Shown here one piece after another: positions 20,277 to 29,866 of a stretch of DNA of 64,000 bases. Origin of the DNA: Tsukamurella ocularis (GTDB taxonomy: Bacteria > Actinomycetota > Actinomycetes > Mycobacteriales > Mycobacteriaceae); contig NZ_JANUCJ010000005.1 of assembly GCF_024807615.1 (NCBI RefSeq), positions 62,001-126,000 of the forward strand, read 5' to 3'. The notes under the pieces were generated by a model, which made no database searches, was not told the DNA's origin, and saw only the letters and a program-made list of their open reading frames with translations. Positions within the stretch are counted from its first letter, which is position 1. Each line of letters opens with the position of its first letter. The position numbers and the translations under genes were made by a program.

Positions 20277-21239
20277 GTGCGTCCAATTGATGTGATGGGA
20301 CGCAGGCGGGAACTCCTCGGCGGGCGGACCGAGCATGCGCTCCGGCAGGAATCGACCCCCGTCATCCACGGCATCCGCCACGATGGCGCCGCAATGCCGT
20401 CGGACGACGACATTCTCGATGCACTCGAGTCCGCCTACCCGGATCTCGTGTTCGTCTGCTGGACCGCTGCAGTTCTGCACGGTGTGGAGTACGCCGCCGG
20501 CCACAGACCGGAGATCTGGCTTCCCGCCCAGGGGAAGCGACACGGCGTGGTGATGCGCTGCGGTCACCTTCCGGCCGAGGACGTCGTCACCGTGCGCGGA
20601 CACGTCGCGACCTCGATCGTTCGCACTGCCGTCGACCTGGCGCGGTTCGCCGAGGGTGACGAGAAGATCGTGGCCGTCGACCAGTTCATCCGAGTCGACC
20701 GACGGGGACGGTCACTCACGACCAAGGCCGCGATCCTCGCCTACCTGGACGCCCACCCTGGCCTCTACGGTGCCAATCGCGTCCGCGATGCCGTCGCGGA
20801 GGCCAGCAACGGCGCGCACTCTCCGTGGGAAACGTACTCGCGGCTCGTCGTACACCGGTCCGGCCTCGACTTCTTCCGGCCCCAACAACCGGTTCCGGGT
20901 ACGCCCTTCCACGTCGATCTCGGTTCCGGGAAGTACCGCATCGCCGTCGAGTACGACGGCGACTACCACCGCTCGACAGAGCAGCAGCGCATCGACATCG
21001 TCCGCTGGAACGCCATCACCGACCAGCACTGGGTCATCATCCGCATCACCTCACCGATGCTCCTCAGCGGCCGAGCCGCGATTCTCGACCGCGTCGCCCG
21101 CGAGCTACGGGCGCGCGGCTGGAGCGGACCGTCGCCCACGAACCCGCCCCTGAAACTCCCGAAGATCCACCGATTGAACGACGTTCTGGAGAGCAAAACC
21201 GCAGGTCAAAATCTCCAAAACGTCGTTCAATCGGGCTAG
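20277..21239 (+). CDS. DUF559-type nuclease-like protein flanked by palindromes
   Basis: A 320-residue protein. The C-terminal domain (about residues 180-285) resembles the DUF559/Vsr-like endonuclease fold: SPWETYSRLVV, then VEYDGDYHR with candidate metal-binding Asp and His, RIDIVRWNAITD and WVIIRIT. The N-terminal half resembles the region that precedes DUF559 in actinobacterial proteins often labelled AbiEi-like (CWTAAVLHGVEY, RTAVDLARFAEGD). Function is unknown. The GTG at 20277 is the longest start; an ATG at 20295 is possible and neither has a strong Shine-Dalgarno. The last 22 residues, from LNDVLESK on, are encoded by the second palindrome, and the stop (21237-21239) overlaps the rsmB stop on the other strand. 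Confidence 0.72.
   Translation: MRPIDVMGRRRELLGGRTEHALRQESTPVIHGIRHDGAAMPSDDDILDALESAYPDLVFVCWTAAVLHGVEYAAGHRPEIWLPAQGKRHGVVMRCGHLPAEDVVTVRGHVATSIVRTAVDLARFAEGDEKIVAVDQFIRVDRRGRSLTTKAAILAYLDAHPGLYGANRVRDAVAEASNGAHSPWETYSRLVVHRSGLDFFRPQQPVPGTPFHVDLGSGKYRIAVEYDGDYHRSTEQQRIDIVRWNAITDQHWVIIRITSPMLLSGRAAILDRVARELRARGWSGPSPTNPPLKLPKIHRLNDVLESKTAGQNLQNVVQSG
21170..21234. repeat. Long palindrome, copy 2
   Basis: The arms 21170-21192 and 21212-21234 match over 23 bp with one mismatch; the loop contains the same CAAAACCGCAGGT as copy 1. Both arms differ from copy 1 at the base of the stem in a compensating way: CCAATT/AATTGG in copy 1, CCGATT/AATCGG here. It lies between convergent genes, overlaps the end of the DUF559-type gene, and is next to the rsmB stop. 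Confidence 0.88.
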
Positions 21240-22597
21240 GGGAGCTTGCGGAGGGCCTGGAAGAACATCCCGTCGGTGCCGTGCAGGTGCGGCCAGAGCT
21301 GTACGTGCGGGCCGTCGCCGAGCGGCAGGTCCGTCTCGGGGACCAGCGGGCGGGTGTCGATCCGCTCCAGCCCCGCGGCCGCCAGCAGCTCCTCGTCGCC
21401 GACAATGCCGAGCGTCTCGGCGACGTGCGGCGAGCAGGTCGCGTAGAGCACGACGCCGCCCGACCGGGTGAGCGCCGCGGCGGCGGTCAGCAGCTCGCGC
21501 TGCAGCACCGTCAGGTCCGCGACGTCGGAGGGTTGCTTGCGCCAGCGCGCCTCGGGCCGCCGCCGCAGGGCGCCGATGCCCGAGCACGGGGCGTCGACCA
21601 ACACGCGGTCGTAGACCGGATCGAGCCCCGACGCGCGACCGTCGGCGACGTGCACATCCACGGGTAGCCCGCGCACCGCCTTGCGGACCAGCTCCGCACG
21701 GTGCTCGGCGGGCTCGACGGCGTCCACACGGGCGCCGTCGATCGAGGCGAGCGAGCCCAACAGCGCCGCCTTCCCACCCGGCCCGGCGCACAGGTCGAGC
21801 CAGCGGCCACCGTCGGGCCCCTCGAGCGGCGCGACCGCCGCCGCACGGGCCACCAACTGCGATCCCTCGTCCTGCACGCCTGCGAGGCCGTCCCGGACGG
21901 GGTCGAGCGCGCCGGGATCGCCGCCGGGCAGGTACACCGCGTAGGGCGAGAGCCGGCCGGTCTCCCCCTCGACGATGAGCGCCAGCTCCTCGGCGGAGAT
22001 CTCCCCCGGTCGCGCGACGAGGTGCACGGGCGGCCGGGAATCATCGGAGGCGAGCAAGGCCTGCAACTGCCCCATCGAGTTGATGCCGTTGGCGCGCAGC
22101 GACTTCCAGAAGGCCTCGCCGATCCACCGCGGATGCGCGTACTGCATCGACAGGTGCCCCAGCAGGTCGTCCGCGGCGGGCGGGGCCACGCGGGAGACCC
22201 AGGTGTCCTCGTCGTCCTTGGACACCTTCCGCAGCACCGCGTTGGCGAAGCCGGAGGCGCCGCGGCCGGCGGTCGCCTTGACCGCGTCCACGGTCTCGGA
22301 GACGGCGGCGTGCGCCCCCACCCGGGTGCGGAGCAGCTGGTAGACCCCCAGTCGCAGGGCATCGAGCACGGGCCCGTCGATGTCGGCGACCGGCCGCCCG
22401 GAGGCGTCCTCGATCACCGCGTCGAGCAGGCCCTGGGCGCGGCAGGTGCCGTAGGTGAGCTCGGTGGCGAAGGCCGCGTCGCGGCCCTTGAGGCGCTTGT
22501 CGCGGAGGAGGCCGGGCAGCACGAGGTTGGCGTAGGCGCCGCGCTCGCGGACGGCGGCGAGGGTCTCGAGCGCGGCACTCCGCGCGGGGTCGGTCAC
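21236..22597 (-). CDS. rsmB: 16S rRNA m5C967 methyltransferase
   Basis: A 453-residue RsmB/Sun/Fmu protein. Residues about 1-140 form a NusB-like RNA-binding domain ([35 protein letters not shown]). The C-terminal part is a SAM-dependent methyltransferase: [15 protein letters not shown] binds [21 protein letters not shown] and [10 protein letters not shown] carry the two conserved cysteines, one of them catalytic. It methylates C967 of 16S rRNA. The GTG at 22597 overlaps the fmt stop (GTGA). In mycobacteria rpe follows directly; here it is separated by the LGFP and DUF559 genes on the opposite strand. Confidence 0.94.
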   Translation of the reverse strand: MTDPARSAALETLAAVRERGAYANLVLPGLLRDKRLKGRDAAFATELTYGTCRAQGLLDAVIEDASGRPVADIDGPVLDALRLGVYQLLRTRVGAHAAVSETVDAVKATAGRGASGFANAVLRKVSKDDEDTWVSRVAPPAADDLLGHLSMQYAHPRWIGEAFWKSLRANGINSMGQLQALLASDDSRPPVHLVARPGEISAEELALIVEGETGRLSPYAVYLPGGDPGALDPVRDGLAGVQDEGSQLVARAAAVAPLEGPDGGRWLDLCAGPGGKAALLGSLASIDGARVDAVEPAEHRAELVRKAVRGLPVDVHVADGRASGLDPVYDRVLVDAPCSGIGALRRRPEARWRKQPSDVADLTVLQRELLTAAAALTRSGGVVLYATCSPHVAETLGIVGDEELLAAAGLERIDTRPLVPETDLPLGDGPHVQLWPHLHGTDGMFFQALRKLP

Positions 22598-23529
22598 TGG
22601 TCGCCTCCGAGGGTCGTGCCGGACTCGACGCGGGCGCCGCGCGCCCAGTCGGCGGCGGGCATGGGCTTCTTGCCGGGCGGCTGCACGGTGCCGAGCCGCA
22701 GGGGCGCCGTGGCGGTACCCACGTGGACGTCGCGCTTGGTGACGCGCAGCTCGCCGGGGGCCAGGCGCTCGGCCTCGGGGGCGACGACGGCAGGCCCGAG
22801 CTTGAGCCGGGCCTCTCCCAGCGGCACCCACGCGCCGGGCGCGTCGGTCATGGCGCGGATGTGCCTGTCGACGGCGCCGGCGGGCAGGTCGAAGCGCACT
22901 CGCGCGGCGTCGACGGTGACCTTCGGCGCGTGCGAGACGCCGTCGGCGGGCTGGGGCTGGGCCTGCAGCGCGCCGGCCTCCACCCCGTCGACGGTGCGGG
23001 TCAGCAACTCGGCGCCGTGCTCCGCGAGCCGGTCGAGCAGCACCGTCGCGGTGTCGTCGGGGCGGATCCGCTCGGTGAGCACGCCGAAGACGGGCCCGGT
23101 ATCGAGGCCCGCCTCGATCCGGAAGGTGGACGCGCCGGTGACCTCGTCGCCGGCCTCCAGCGCGGCCTGCACCGGGGCGGCGCCGCGCCACGCGGGGAGC
23201 AGCGAGAAGTGCAGGTTGATCCACCCGTGGACGGGGACGTCCAGCAGATCGGGCGGGATCATCCCGCCGTAAGCGACGACCGGGCAGCAGTCCGGCGCCA
23301 GGTCGACGATCGCCGCCCGCGCCTCCGGATCCCGCAGCGTGGCGGGGGTGAGCACGGGGATCCCGGCCTCGTCGGCCACCTGCCCGACGGGCGAGCGCCG
23401 CACGCCGCGGCCGCGGCCCGAGCGGGCGTCGGGGCGGGTGAGGACGCCCGCTACCTCGTGCTCCGAGGCGAGCAGGGCGCGCAGCGCCGGCACGGCGGGC
23501 TCAGGGGTGCCCGCGAACAGCAGCCGCAT
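22594..23529 (-). CDS. fmt: Methionyl-tRNA formyltransferase
   Basis: A 311-residue enzyme that formylates initiator Met-tRNA using 10-formyltetrahydrofolate. Visible motifs: [28 protein letters not shown], and the signature [20 protein letters not shown] containing the catalytic Asn and His; [16 protein letters not shown] provides the Asp. The C-terminal OB-like domain is present, with a final [10 protein letters not shown]. The ATG at 23529 overlaps the def stop codon, so def and fmt, the two enzymes of N-formyl-methionine turnover, are translationally coupled. Confidence 0.95.
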   Translation of the reverse strand: MRLLFAGTPEPAVPALRALLASEHEVAGVLTRPDARSGRGRGVRRSPVGQVADEAGIPVLTPATLRDPEARAAIVDLAPDCCPVVAYGGMIPPDLLDVPVHGWINLHFSLLPAWRGAAPVQAALEAGDEVTGASTFRIEAGLDTGPVFGVLTERIRPDDTATVLLDRLAEHGAELLTRTVDGVEAGALQAQPQPADGVSHAPKVTVDAARVRFDLPAGAVDRHIRAMTDAPGAWVPLGEARLKLGPAVVAPEAERLAPGELRVTKRDVHVGTATAPLRLGTVQPPGKKPMPAADWARGARVESGTTLGGDQ

Positions 23530-24074
23530 CAGGCGCGTCCGCCCGCGCCGCCTGCACCGGCGGCCAGGGTGGCGCCCGGGTCCGTGAACCACGGCGAGGT
23601 GCGGATCACCCGCATCACGGCCTTGCGCTCCTCGGGTTCGAGGCGGCTCAGGTAGAGCACGCCGTCGAGGTGGTCGCTCTCGTGCTGGATGCACCGGGCC
23701 AGGATCTCGGTGGCCTCGAGGGTGACGGGAGCGCCCGCGACGTCGACGCCCTCGGCCACGACGTTCATGTGCCGGGTGCACTCTCCACGTACCTCGGGGA
23801 TCGACAGGCAGCCTTCGGCCGCCGTCTGCATCTCCTCGCCGACGGCGCGCCACACCGGGTTGATCAGGTGCCCCTCGCGGCCGCCGCAGCCGTACACGAA
23901 GACCCGCTTGCTGACGCCCACCTGCGGCGCCGCGAGGCCGGCACCGTTGTGGTGATGCATCGTGTCGATCATGTCGTCGACCAGCCGCGCGAGGTCGGCG
24001 TCGAAGACCGTCACCTCGTCCGCGGGGGTGCGCAGTACGGGGTCCGGATAGATGCGAACGGGGAGCACACTCAT
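23529..24074 (-). CDS. def: Peptide deformylase
   Basis: A 181-residue iron/zinc hydrolase that removes the formyl group from nascent proteins. The three motifs are [21 protein letters not shown] (metal Cys) and [10 protein letters not shown] (metal His pair and catalytic Glu). The C-terminus is an Ala/Gly-rich extension. The ATG at 24074 with a GGGGGG purine run upstream is preferred over an in-frame start at 24122, whose extra residues are not conserved. First gene of def-fmt-rsmB. Confidence 0.94.
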   Translation of the reverse strand: MSVLPVRIYPDPVLRTPADEVTVFDADLARLVDDMIDTMHHHNGAGLAAPQVGVSKRVFVYGCGGREGHLINPVWRAVGEEMQTAAEGCLSIPEVRGECTRHMNVVAEGVDVAGAPVTLEATEILARCIQHESDHLDGVLYLSRLEPEERKAVMRVIRTSPWFTDPGATLAAGAGGAGGRA

Positions 24075-24093
24075 CCCCCCATTATCCAGCCCG

Positions 24094-24120
24094 GACAGGT
24101 GACGGGCAGCGGCACCTGTC
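24094..24120. promoter_or_regulatory. Inverted repeat between def and the lipoprotein hydrolase gene
   Basis: GACAGGTG (24094-24101) and CACCTGTC (24113-24120) form a perfect 8-bp dyad with an 11-nt spacer in the 143-bp divergent intergenic region. The position suits an operator for either promoter; a protein partner cannot be named. Confidence 0.4.
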
Positions 24121-24217
24121 ACAGCGGCGCGCCCGCACTAGCAGTTCGAGCCAGGGTTGCCTTAGGATTCCGGACGGAAACGCCACGAACCGCCCCGCCG
24201 GGCGAGAGAGGGTCGAC

Positions 24218-26720
<2,503 letters not shown>

Positions 26721-26747
26721 CCCCAGCACGCGCACGACGAACGGCCC

Positions 26748-26775
26748 GGCCCACCTCTGAGCGGACGCCTGGGCC
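26748..26775. terminator. Hairpin between convergent genes
   Basis: GGCCCA (26748-26753) and TGGGCC (26770-26775) form a 6-bp stem in the 58-bp gap between gdhA and the convergent ceramidase gene. It could serve both. There is no T-run. Confidence 0.4.
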
Positions 26776-26778
26776 TGC

Positions 26779-28599
26779 CTAAGGCACGCGGACCACGGCC
26801 CAGGCGTACCGGCCCGGCACGGCCTCGGCGTAACCGACGCGGTACTCGCCGGGCACTCCGCCGAGGTCGACGGCGACCGTCGCGAGGAACGCGAATCCCC
26901 GCCGCCGCCAGGTGATCTCGGTCGACGGTGCGTCGTCGTCGGCGACGAGCAGCCAGCGATCGTCCTCGCGCCGTTCCACCTGCGCGTAACTCTCGGGGAT
27001 CGCCCGGTTCGGGTGCGGGCAGTCGAAGTCGACGGCGAGCCGGCCATCGGCACCCGGCGTCCGCACCGCCACGACGCGGACCGGACGAGGACGACTCAGC
27101 ACCGTCGAGCCCGACGGTGACCCGACCCGCCCGGCCCGTTGCCTCGGCGGGGGCGTGCCCGGTGCGGAGGGGCGTCCGGCGGCGAGGTCGGCGGCGAGCC
27201 GCTGGGCGGCCTCGGCGAAGGCGGCCAGCTGATTGCGCCCGAAGACGGTGCTCCCGGCCTCATAGCGCTGCGCGTCGTACTCCTCGGGCGTGGTGAGGTA
27301 GTGCGCGTAGCCGTTCGCGTAGCCCTGGATCAGCACGTCACCCGCGTCGATGCCGGCCGCCCCGGCGACGGCATCGCGCAGGCGGGCGCCCGCCATGACG
27401 GTCACCTCGACGGGCAAGCACAACAGGTGCAGTTCCCCCAGCCGGATCAGTTGGACCGGCAGGGTCTCCTGCACCCAGCCGAGCGCGCCGGCCGGCAGGA
27501 ACATCTCCTTCGGCGCCTGCTGCGCCGCTAGCACCGGACGGCGACGGTACAGCGCCCGACTGATCGACCCGACGCGGTTGCCGAGCCCCTGGCGGAAGGC
27601 CGGGGACCCGAGCCCGTCGGAGGTGCCGGCGGCGAAGGCTGCGCCGAGCACGGCCCGCCCGGTGGGGCCGGTCGAGGTCTGCGCAGCGCCGAAGTCCACG
27701 TGGGTGAGCCGATAGTCGATCGCCGGAGTCAAGGGACGGCCGGGCCCGACGGCGAGGCGACGGGCGGCGTCGAGCTGGCGGCGTCCGATCTCGGCGGTGT
27801 TGGCCCGCTCGTCGTCCGTGGGGCCGTGGCCGGCGGCGCCCCCGAGATTGGGCGACATGTCGCCGGCGTTGGTCTGGGCGAAGGCGCCGACGAAGCCCGG
27901 CTCGCGGCCGCGCTCCATCGCCTCCCAGGCAGACGCCGCCCAGCCCTTGTTATCGGAGCTGACGAGACGGTTGCCGTTGCCCATCGACGTGCAGTGGACG
28001 GCGAACCAGTCGATCGCGGCGCGAAGATCGCCGTCCCGCTCGACGCGGAGCAGAGTGACGGAGGGGTCGATGCGGCCGGGTAGCCGGTCGTGGTCCGGGT
28101 TGCGGTCGAAGGAGCTCGCGCTGCGGTTGACGGAGGCGTCGTACAACTCGCCGCGGGCCAGTGACAGGTCCGCGGGCGCGAGGGCCGCCTCCGCGTCGAG
28201 GACCGCGCGCACCACTCCGTCGACCAGGCGGTGGAAGGTGCGGCGGTGGTGTCCCAGCGTGGTGATGTTGTAGAGGCGGTGACGACCGTGGCCGCCGGGG
28301 CCGCAATGAGTGTGGGTGGCGGTGAGCACGACGTTCTCGGCCGACAGCCGGCCGGCGGTCGCGGCGGCCAGTCGATCGGTGATCTCGTCGACTGCAGCCT
28401 GGAAGAACATCCCGATGTCGGCGACCACGTAGGCCACCCGGTGCGAGGGCGTGGCGATGACGAAGGCGCGGGCCCACTGCCGGGTGAGCAGTCCGCGGCC
28501 CCGCTGGCCGGGCATACCGTAGCCCATGAGACCCACGCCCCAGGGCTCCCCCGTGATGTCCGTCTTCGCCCACCCGGCACTGAAACCTGTTCCCCGCAC
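26779..28599 (-). CDS. Neutral ceramidase-family amidohydrolase
   Basis: A 606-residue protein of the neutral/alkaline non-lysosomal ceramidase family (PF04734), which hydrolyses ceramide to sphingosine and a fatty acid. Visible family features: FSAGWAKTDITGEPWG at the start, a THTHCGPGG zinc motif, WFAVHCTSMGNGN, and AQTNAGDMSPNLGG, which carries the conserved serine. The C-terminal beta-rich domain has several conserved segments (DSGREYRV-like). Unlike secreted homologues there is no signal peptide, so it appears cytoplasmic, or exported by an unknown route. The start is a GTG at 28599. It may act on host or environmental lipids; the substrate here is inference. Confidence 0.85.
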   Translation of the reverse strand: MRGTGFSAGWAKTDITGEPWGVGLMGYGMPGQRGRGLLTRQWARAFVIATPSHRVAYVVADIGMFFQAAVDEITDRLAAATAGRLSAENVVLTATHTHCGPGGHGRHRLYNITTLGHHRRTFHRLVDGVVRAVLDAEAALAPADLSLARGELYDASVNRSASSFDRNPDHDRLPGRIDPSVTLLRVERDGDLRAAIDWFAVHCTSMGNGNRLVSSDNKGWAASAWEAMERGREPGFVGAFAQTNAGDMSPNLGGAAGHGPTDDERANTAEIGRRQLDAARRLAVGPGRPLTPAIDYRLTHVDFGAAQTSTGPTGRAVLGAAFAAGTSDGLGSPAFRQGLGNRVGSISRALYRRRPVLAAQQAPKEMFLPAGALGWVQETLPVQLIRLGELHLLCLPVEVTVMAGARLRDAVAGAAGIDAGDVLIQGYANGYAHYLTTPEEYDAQRYEAGSTVFGRNQLAAFAEAAQRLAADLAAGRPSAPGTPPPRQRAGRVGSPSGSTVLSRPRPVRVVAVRTPGADGRLAVDFDCPHPNRAIPESYAQVERREDDRWLLVADDDAPSTEITWRRRGFAFLATVAVDLGGVPGEYRVGYAEAVPGRYAWAVVRVP

Positions 28600-28641
28600 G
28601 ACACCGAGGGTAGTGGCGCGCCGGGAACCGGGTACGCCGGA

Positions 28642-29121
28642 TCAGGTGTCCAGCACGGGCGGCGCGGTCCGCGTGAGTCTTGGATCCGGCGCGCCGCCCG
28701 ACATCCGGAGGGCTCCGACCAGGACCCGCCCCAACGTCAGGAGCCCCTTCGGGCTGCGCAGGTTCAGGCCCGCGATCAGCTGCCGCAGGACAGTCAGCTG
28801 GTCGAAGTAGATCCGCTCGGCGACGAGGCGCTCCCCCTCGTCGAAGACGAAGTACGCGGTCATCCGTGCACGGTGCCGACCGCCGGTGGACGGGATCCCG
28901 CCGAGCGGCCCGCGGTGGGTCCCGAGCAGCCAGAACTCGGCGATCACGGCGTCCACGCAGTGCCGCAGCGCGATGAGCTCGTAGTGCGGATGCGGGAAGG
29001 TCTCCATGGTCGCGTCCCAGTCCTGGCGCACCTCGTCGTGGAAGTGGTCGAGCACCAGCTTCTCGCGCGCCCGCAGGACGGACGCGGGCGGCATGACGGA
29101 GCGGGAGGTGTGGGCGACCAT
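28642..29121 (-). CDS. SnoaL/NTF2-like fold protein
   Basis: A 159-residue alpha+beta protein resembling nuclear-transport-factor-2/SnoaL-like proteins: an N-terminal helix pair, HPHYELIAL, a TAYFVFDEGERLVAERIYFDQLTVLRQL segment whose end (ERIYFDQL) is typical, and a C-terminal tail. Such proteins are cyclases, isomerases or binding proteins; no catalytic residue can be assigned. It is divergent from a TetR regulator with 50-62 bp between them, which suggests that regulator controls it. An internal ATG at 29094 is an alternative start. Confidence 0.75.
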   Translation of the reverse strand: MVAHTSRSVMPPASVLRAREKLVLDHFHDEVRQDWDATMETFPHPHYELIALRHCVDAVIAEFWLLGTHRGPLGGIPSTGGRHRARMTAYFVFDEGERLVAERIYFDQLTVLRQLIAGLNLRSPKGLLTLGRVLVGALRMSGGAPDPRLTRTAPPVLDT

Positions 29122-29149
29122 CCCGTCATGTTACCCACAGTGTGGATAT

Positions 29150-29164
29150 TTTCGAGTGTCGAAA
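29150..29164. promoter_or_regulatory. Candidate TetR operator
   Basis: TTTCGA (29150-29155), GTG, then TCGAAA (29159-29164): a perfect 6-bp palindrome with a 3-nt centre in the intergenic region between the SnoaL-like gene and the divergent TetR gene. This is the usual size and place of a TetR operator. Confidence 0.5.
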
Positions 29165-29183
29165 GTAGGGGATGATGGGGTTC

Positions 29184-29858
29184 ATGACCACGCCGCGGCC
29201 CCGACGAGGGCGCCCCGCCCTCGGCGCACCGAGGCTGTCGCGCGCTGCGGTCGTCGAGGCGGCGCTCGCGCTGATCGACCGCGACGGCGTCACCGAGGTC
29301 GGGATGCGCGCCGTCGCGCGACACCTGTCGGTCGACGCGAAGAGCCTCTACAACCACGTCCGCGACAAGGACGACCTGCTCGACGCGGTCACCGAGCACC
29401 TGCTCCGGTCGATCGTCGTGCACGTGCCGACCGGCGACCTGCGCGCCGACCTCGCGGGCGTGGCCCGCGCGTTCCGCACCGCCGCCCAGGCCCATCCGCG
29501 GGCCGCGACGCTCGTACTGACCCGGCAGGTGCAGTCCGTTGCCGCGCTCGCCCCCACCCAGTCGATTCTGGACGTGCTGCTCAGTGCGGGATTCGCTCCC
29601 GCGGAGGCAGTGCACCTGATGCGCTCCCTGCTCGCCTCGCTGATCGGCACGCTGCTCCGCGAGTTCGAGGCGGCGCCGACCTTCGGCATCACGGACGCCG
29701 GGGCCATCGAGCGCCGCCGGGCAGGGCTCGCCGAGTGCGGCCTGCCGGCCGTCGAGGCGCTCGCGGCAGACCTTGCCCGGTTCGACGCGGACGCCGAGTT
29801 CGAGTACGCGATCGGCCTGTCGATCGACGCCGTCGAGGCCCGGCTGCCGCAGCGCTGA
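29184..29858 (+). CDS. TetR-family transcriptional regulator (TetR_C_1 type)
   Basis: A 224-residue protein. The N-terminal helix-turn-helix (SRAAVVEAALALIDRDGV, MRAVARHLSVDAKSLYNHVRDKDDL) is typical of TetR, and the all-helical C-terminus with TRQVQSVAALAPTQ matches the TetR_C_1 ligand-binding type. Several in-frame starts exist (29172, 29175, 29184); the last is chosen because MTTPRPRRGRP gives a normal N-terminal arm and a GGGG site precedes it. The divergent partner is the SnoaL-like gene, and a palindrome lies between them, so local autoregulation is likely. It ends 8 bp before the convergent priA stop. Confidence 0.88.
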   Translation: MTTPRPRRGRPALGAPRLSRAAVVEAALALIDRDGVTEVGMRAVARHLSVDAKSLYNHVRDKDDLLDAVTEHLLRSIVVHVPTGDLRADLAGVARAFRTAAQAHPRAATLVLTRQVQSVAALAPTQSILDVLLSAGFAPAEAVHLMRSLLASLIGTLLREFEAAPTFGITDAGAIERRRAGLAECGLPAVEALAADLARFDADAEFEYAIGLSIDAVEARLPQR

Positions 29859-29866
29859 GGCGGTGC

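Noticed and set aside
20185-21234. CRISPR array
   Set aside because: Only two repeat units, each palindromic over the whole length, separated by a gene rather than by short spacers.
24151-24169. Possible IdeR/DtxR iron box (CAGGGTTGCCTTAGG) before the lipoprotein hydrolase gene
   Set aside because: Only about half of the 19-bp consensus is matched and the dyad is not kept.
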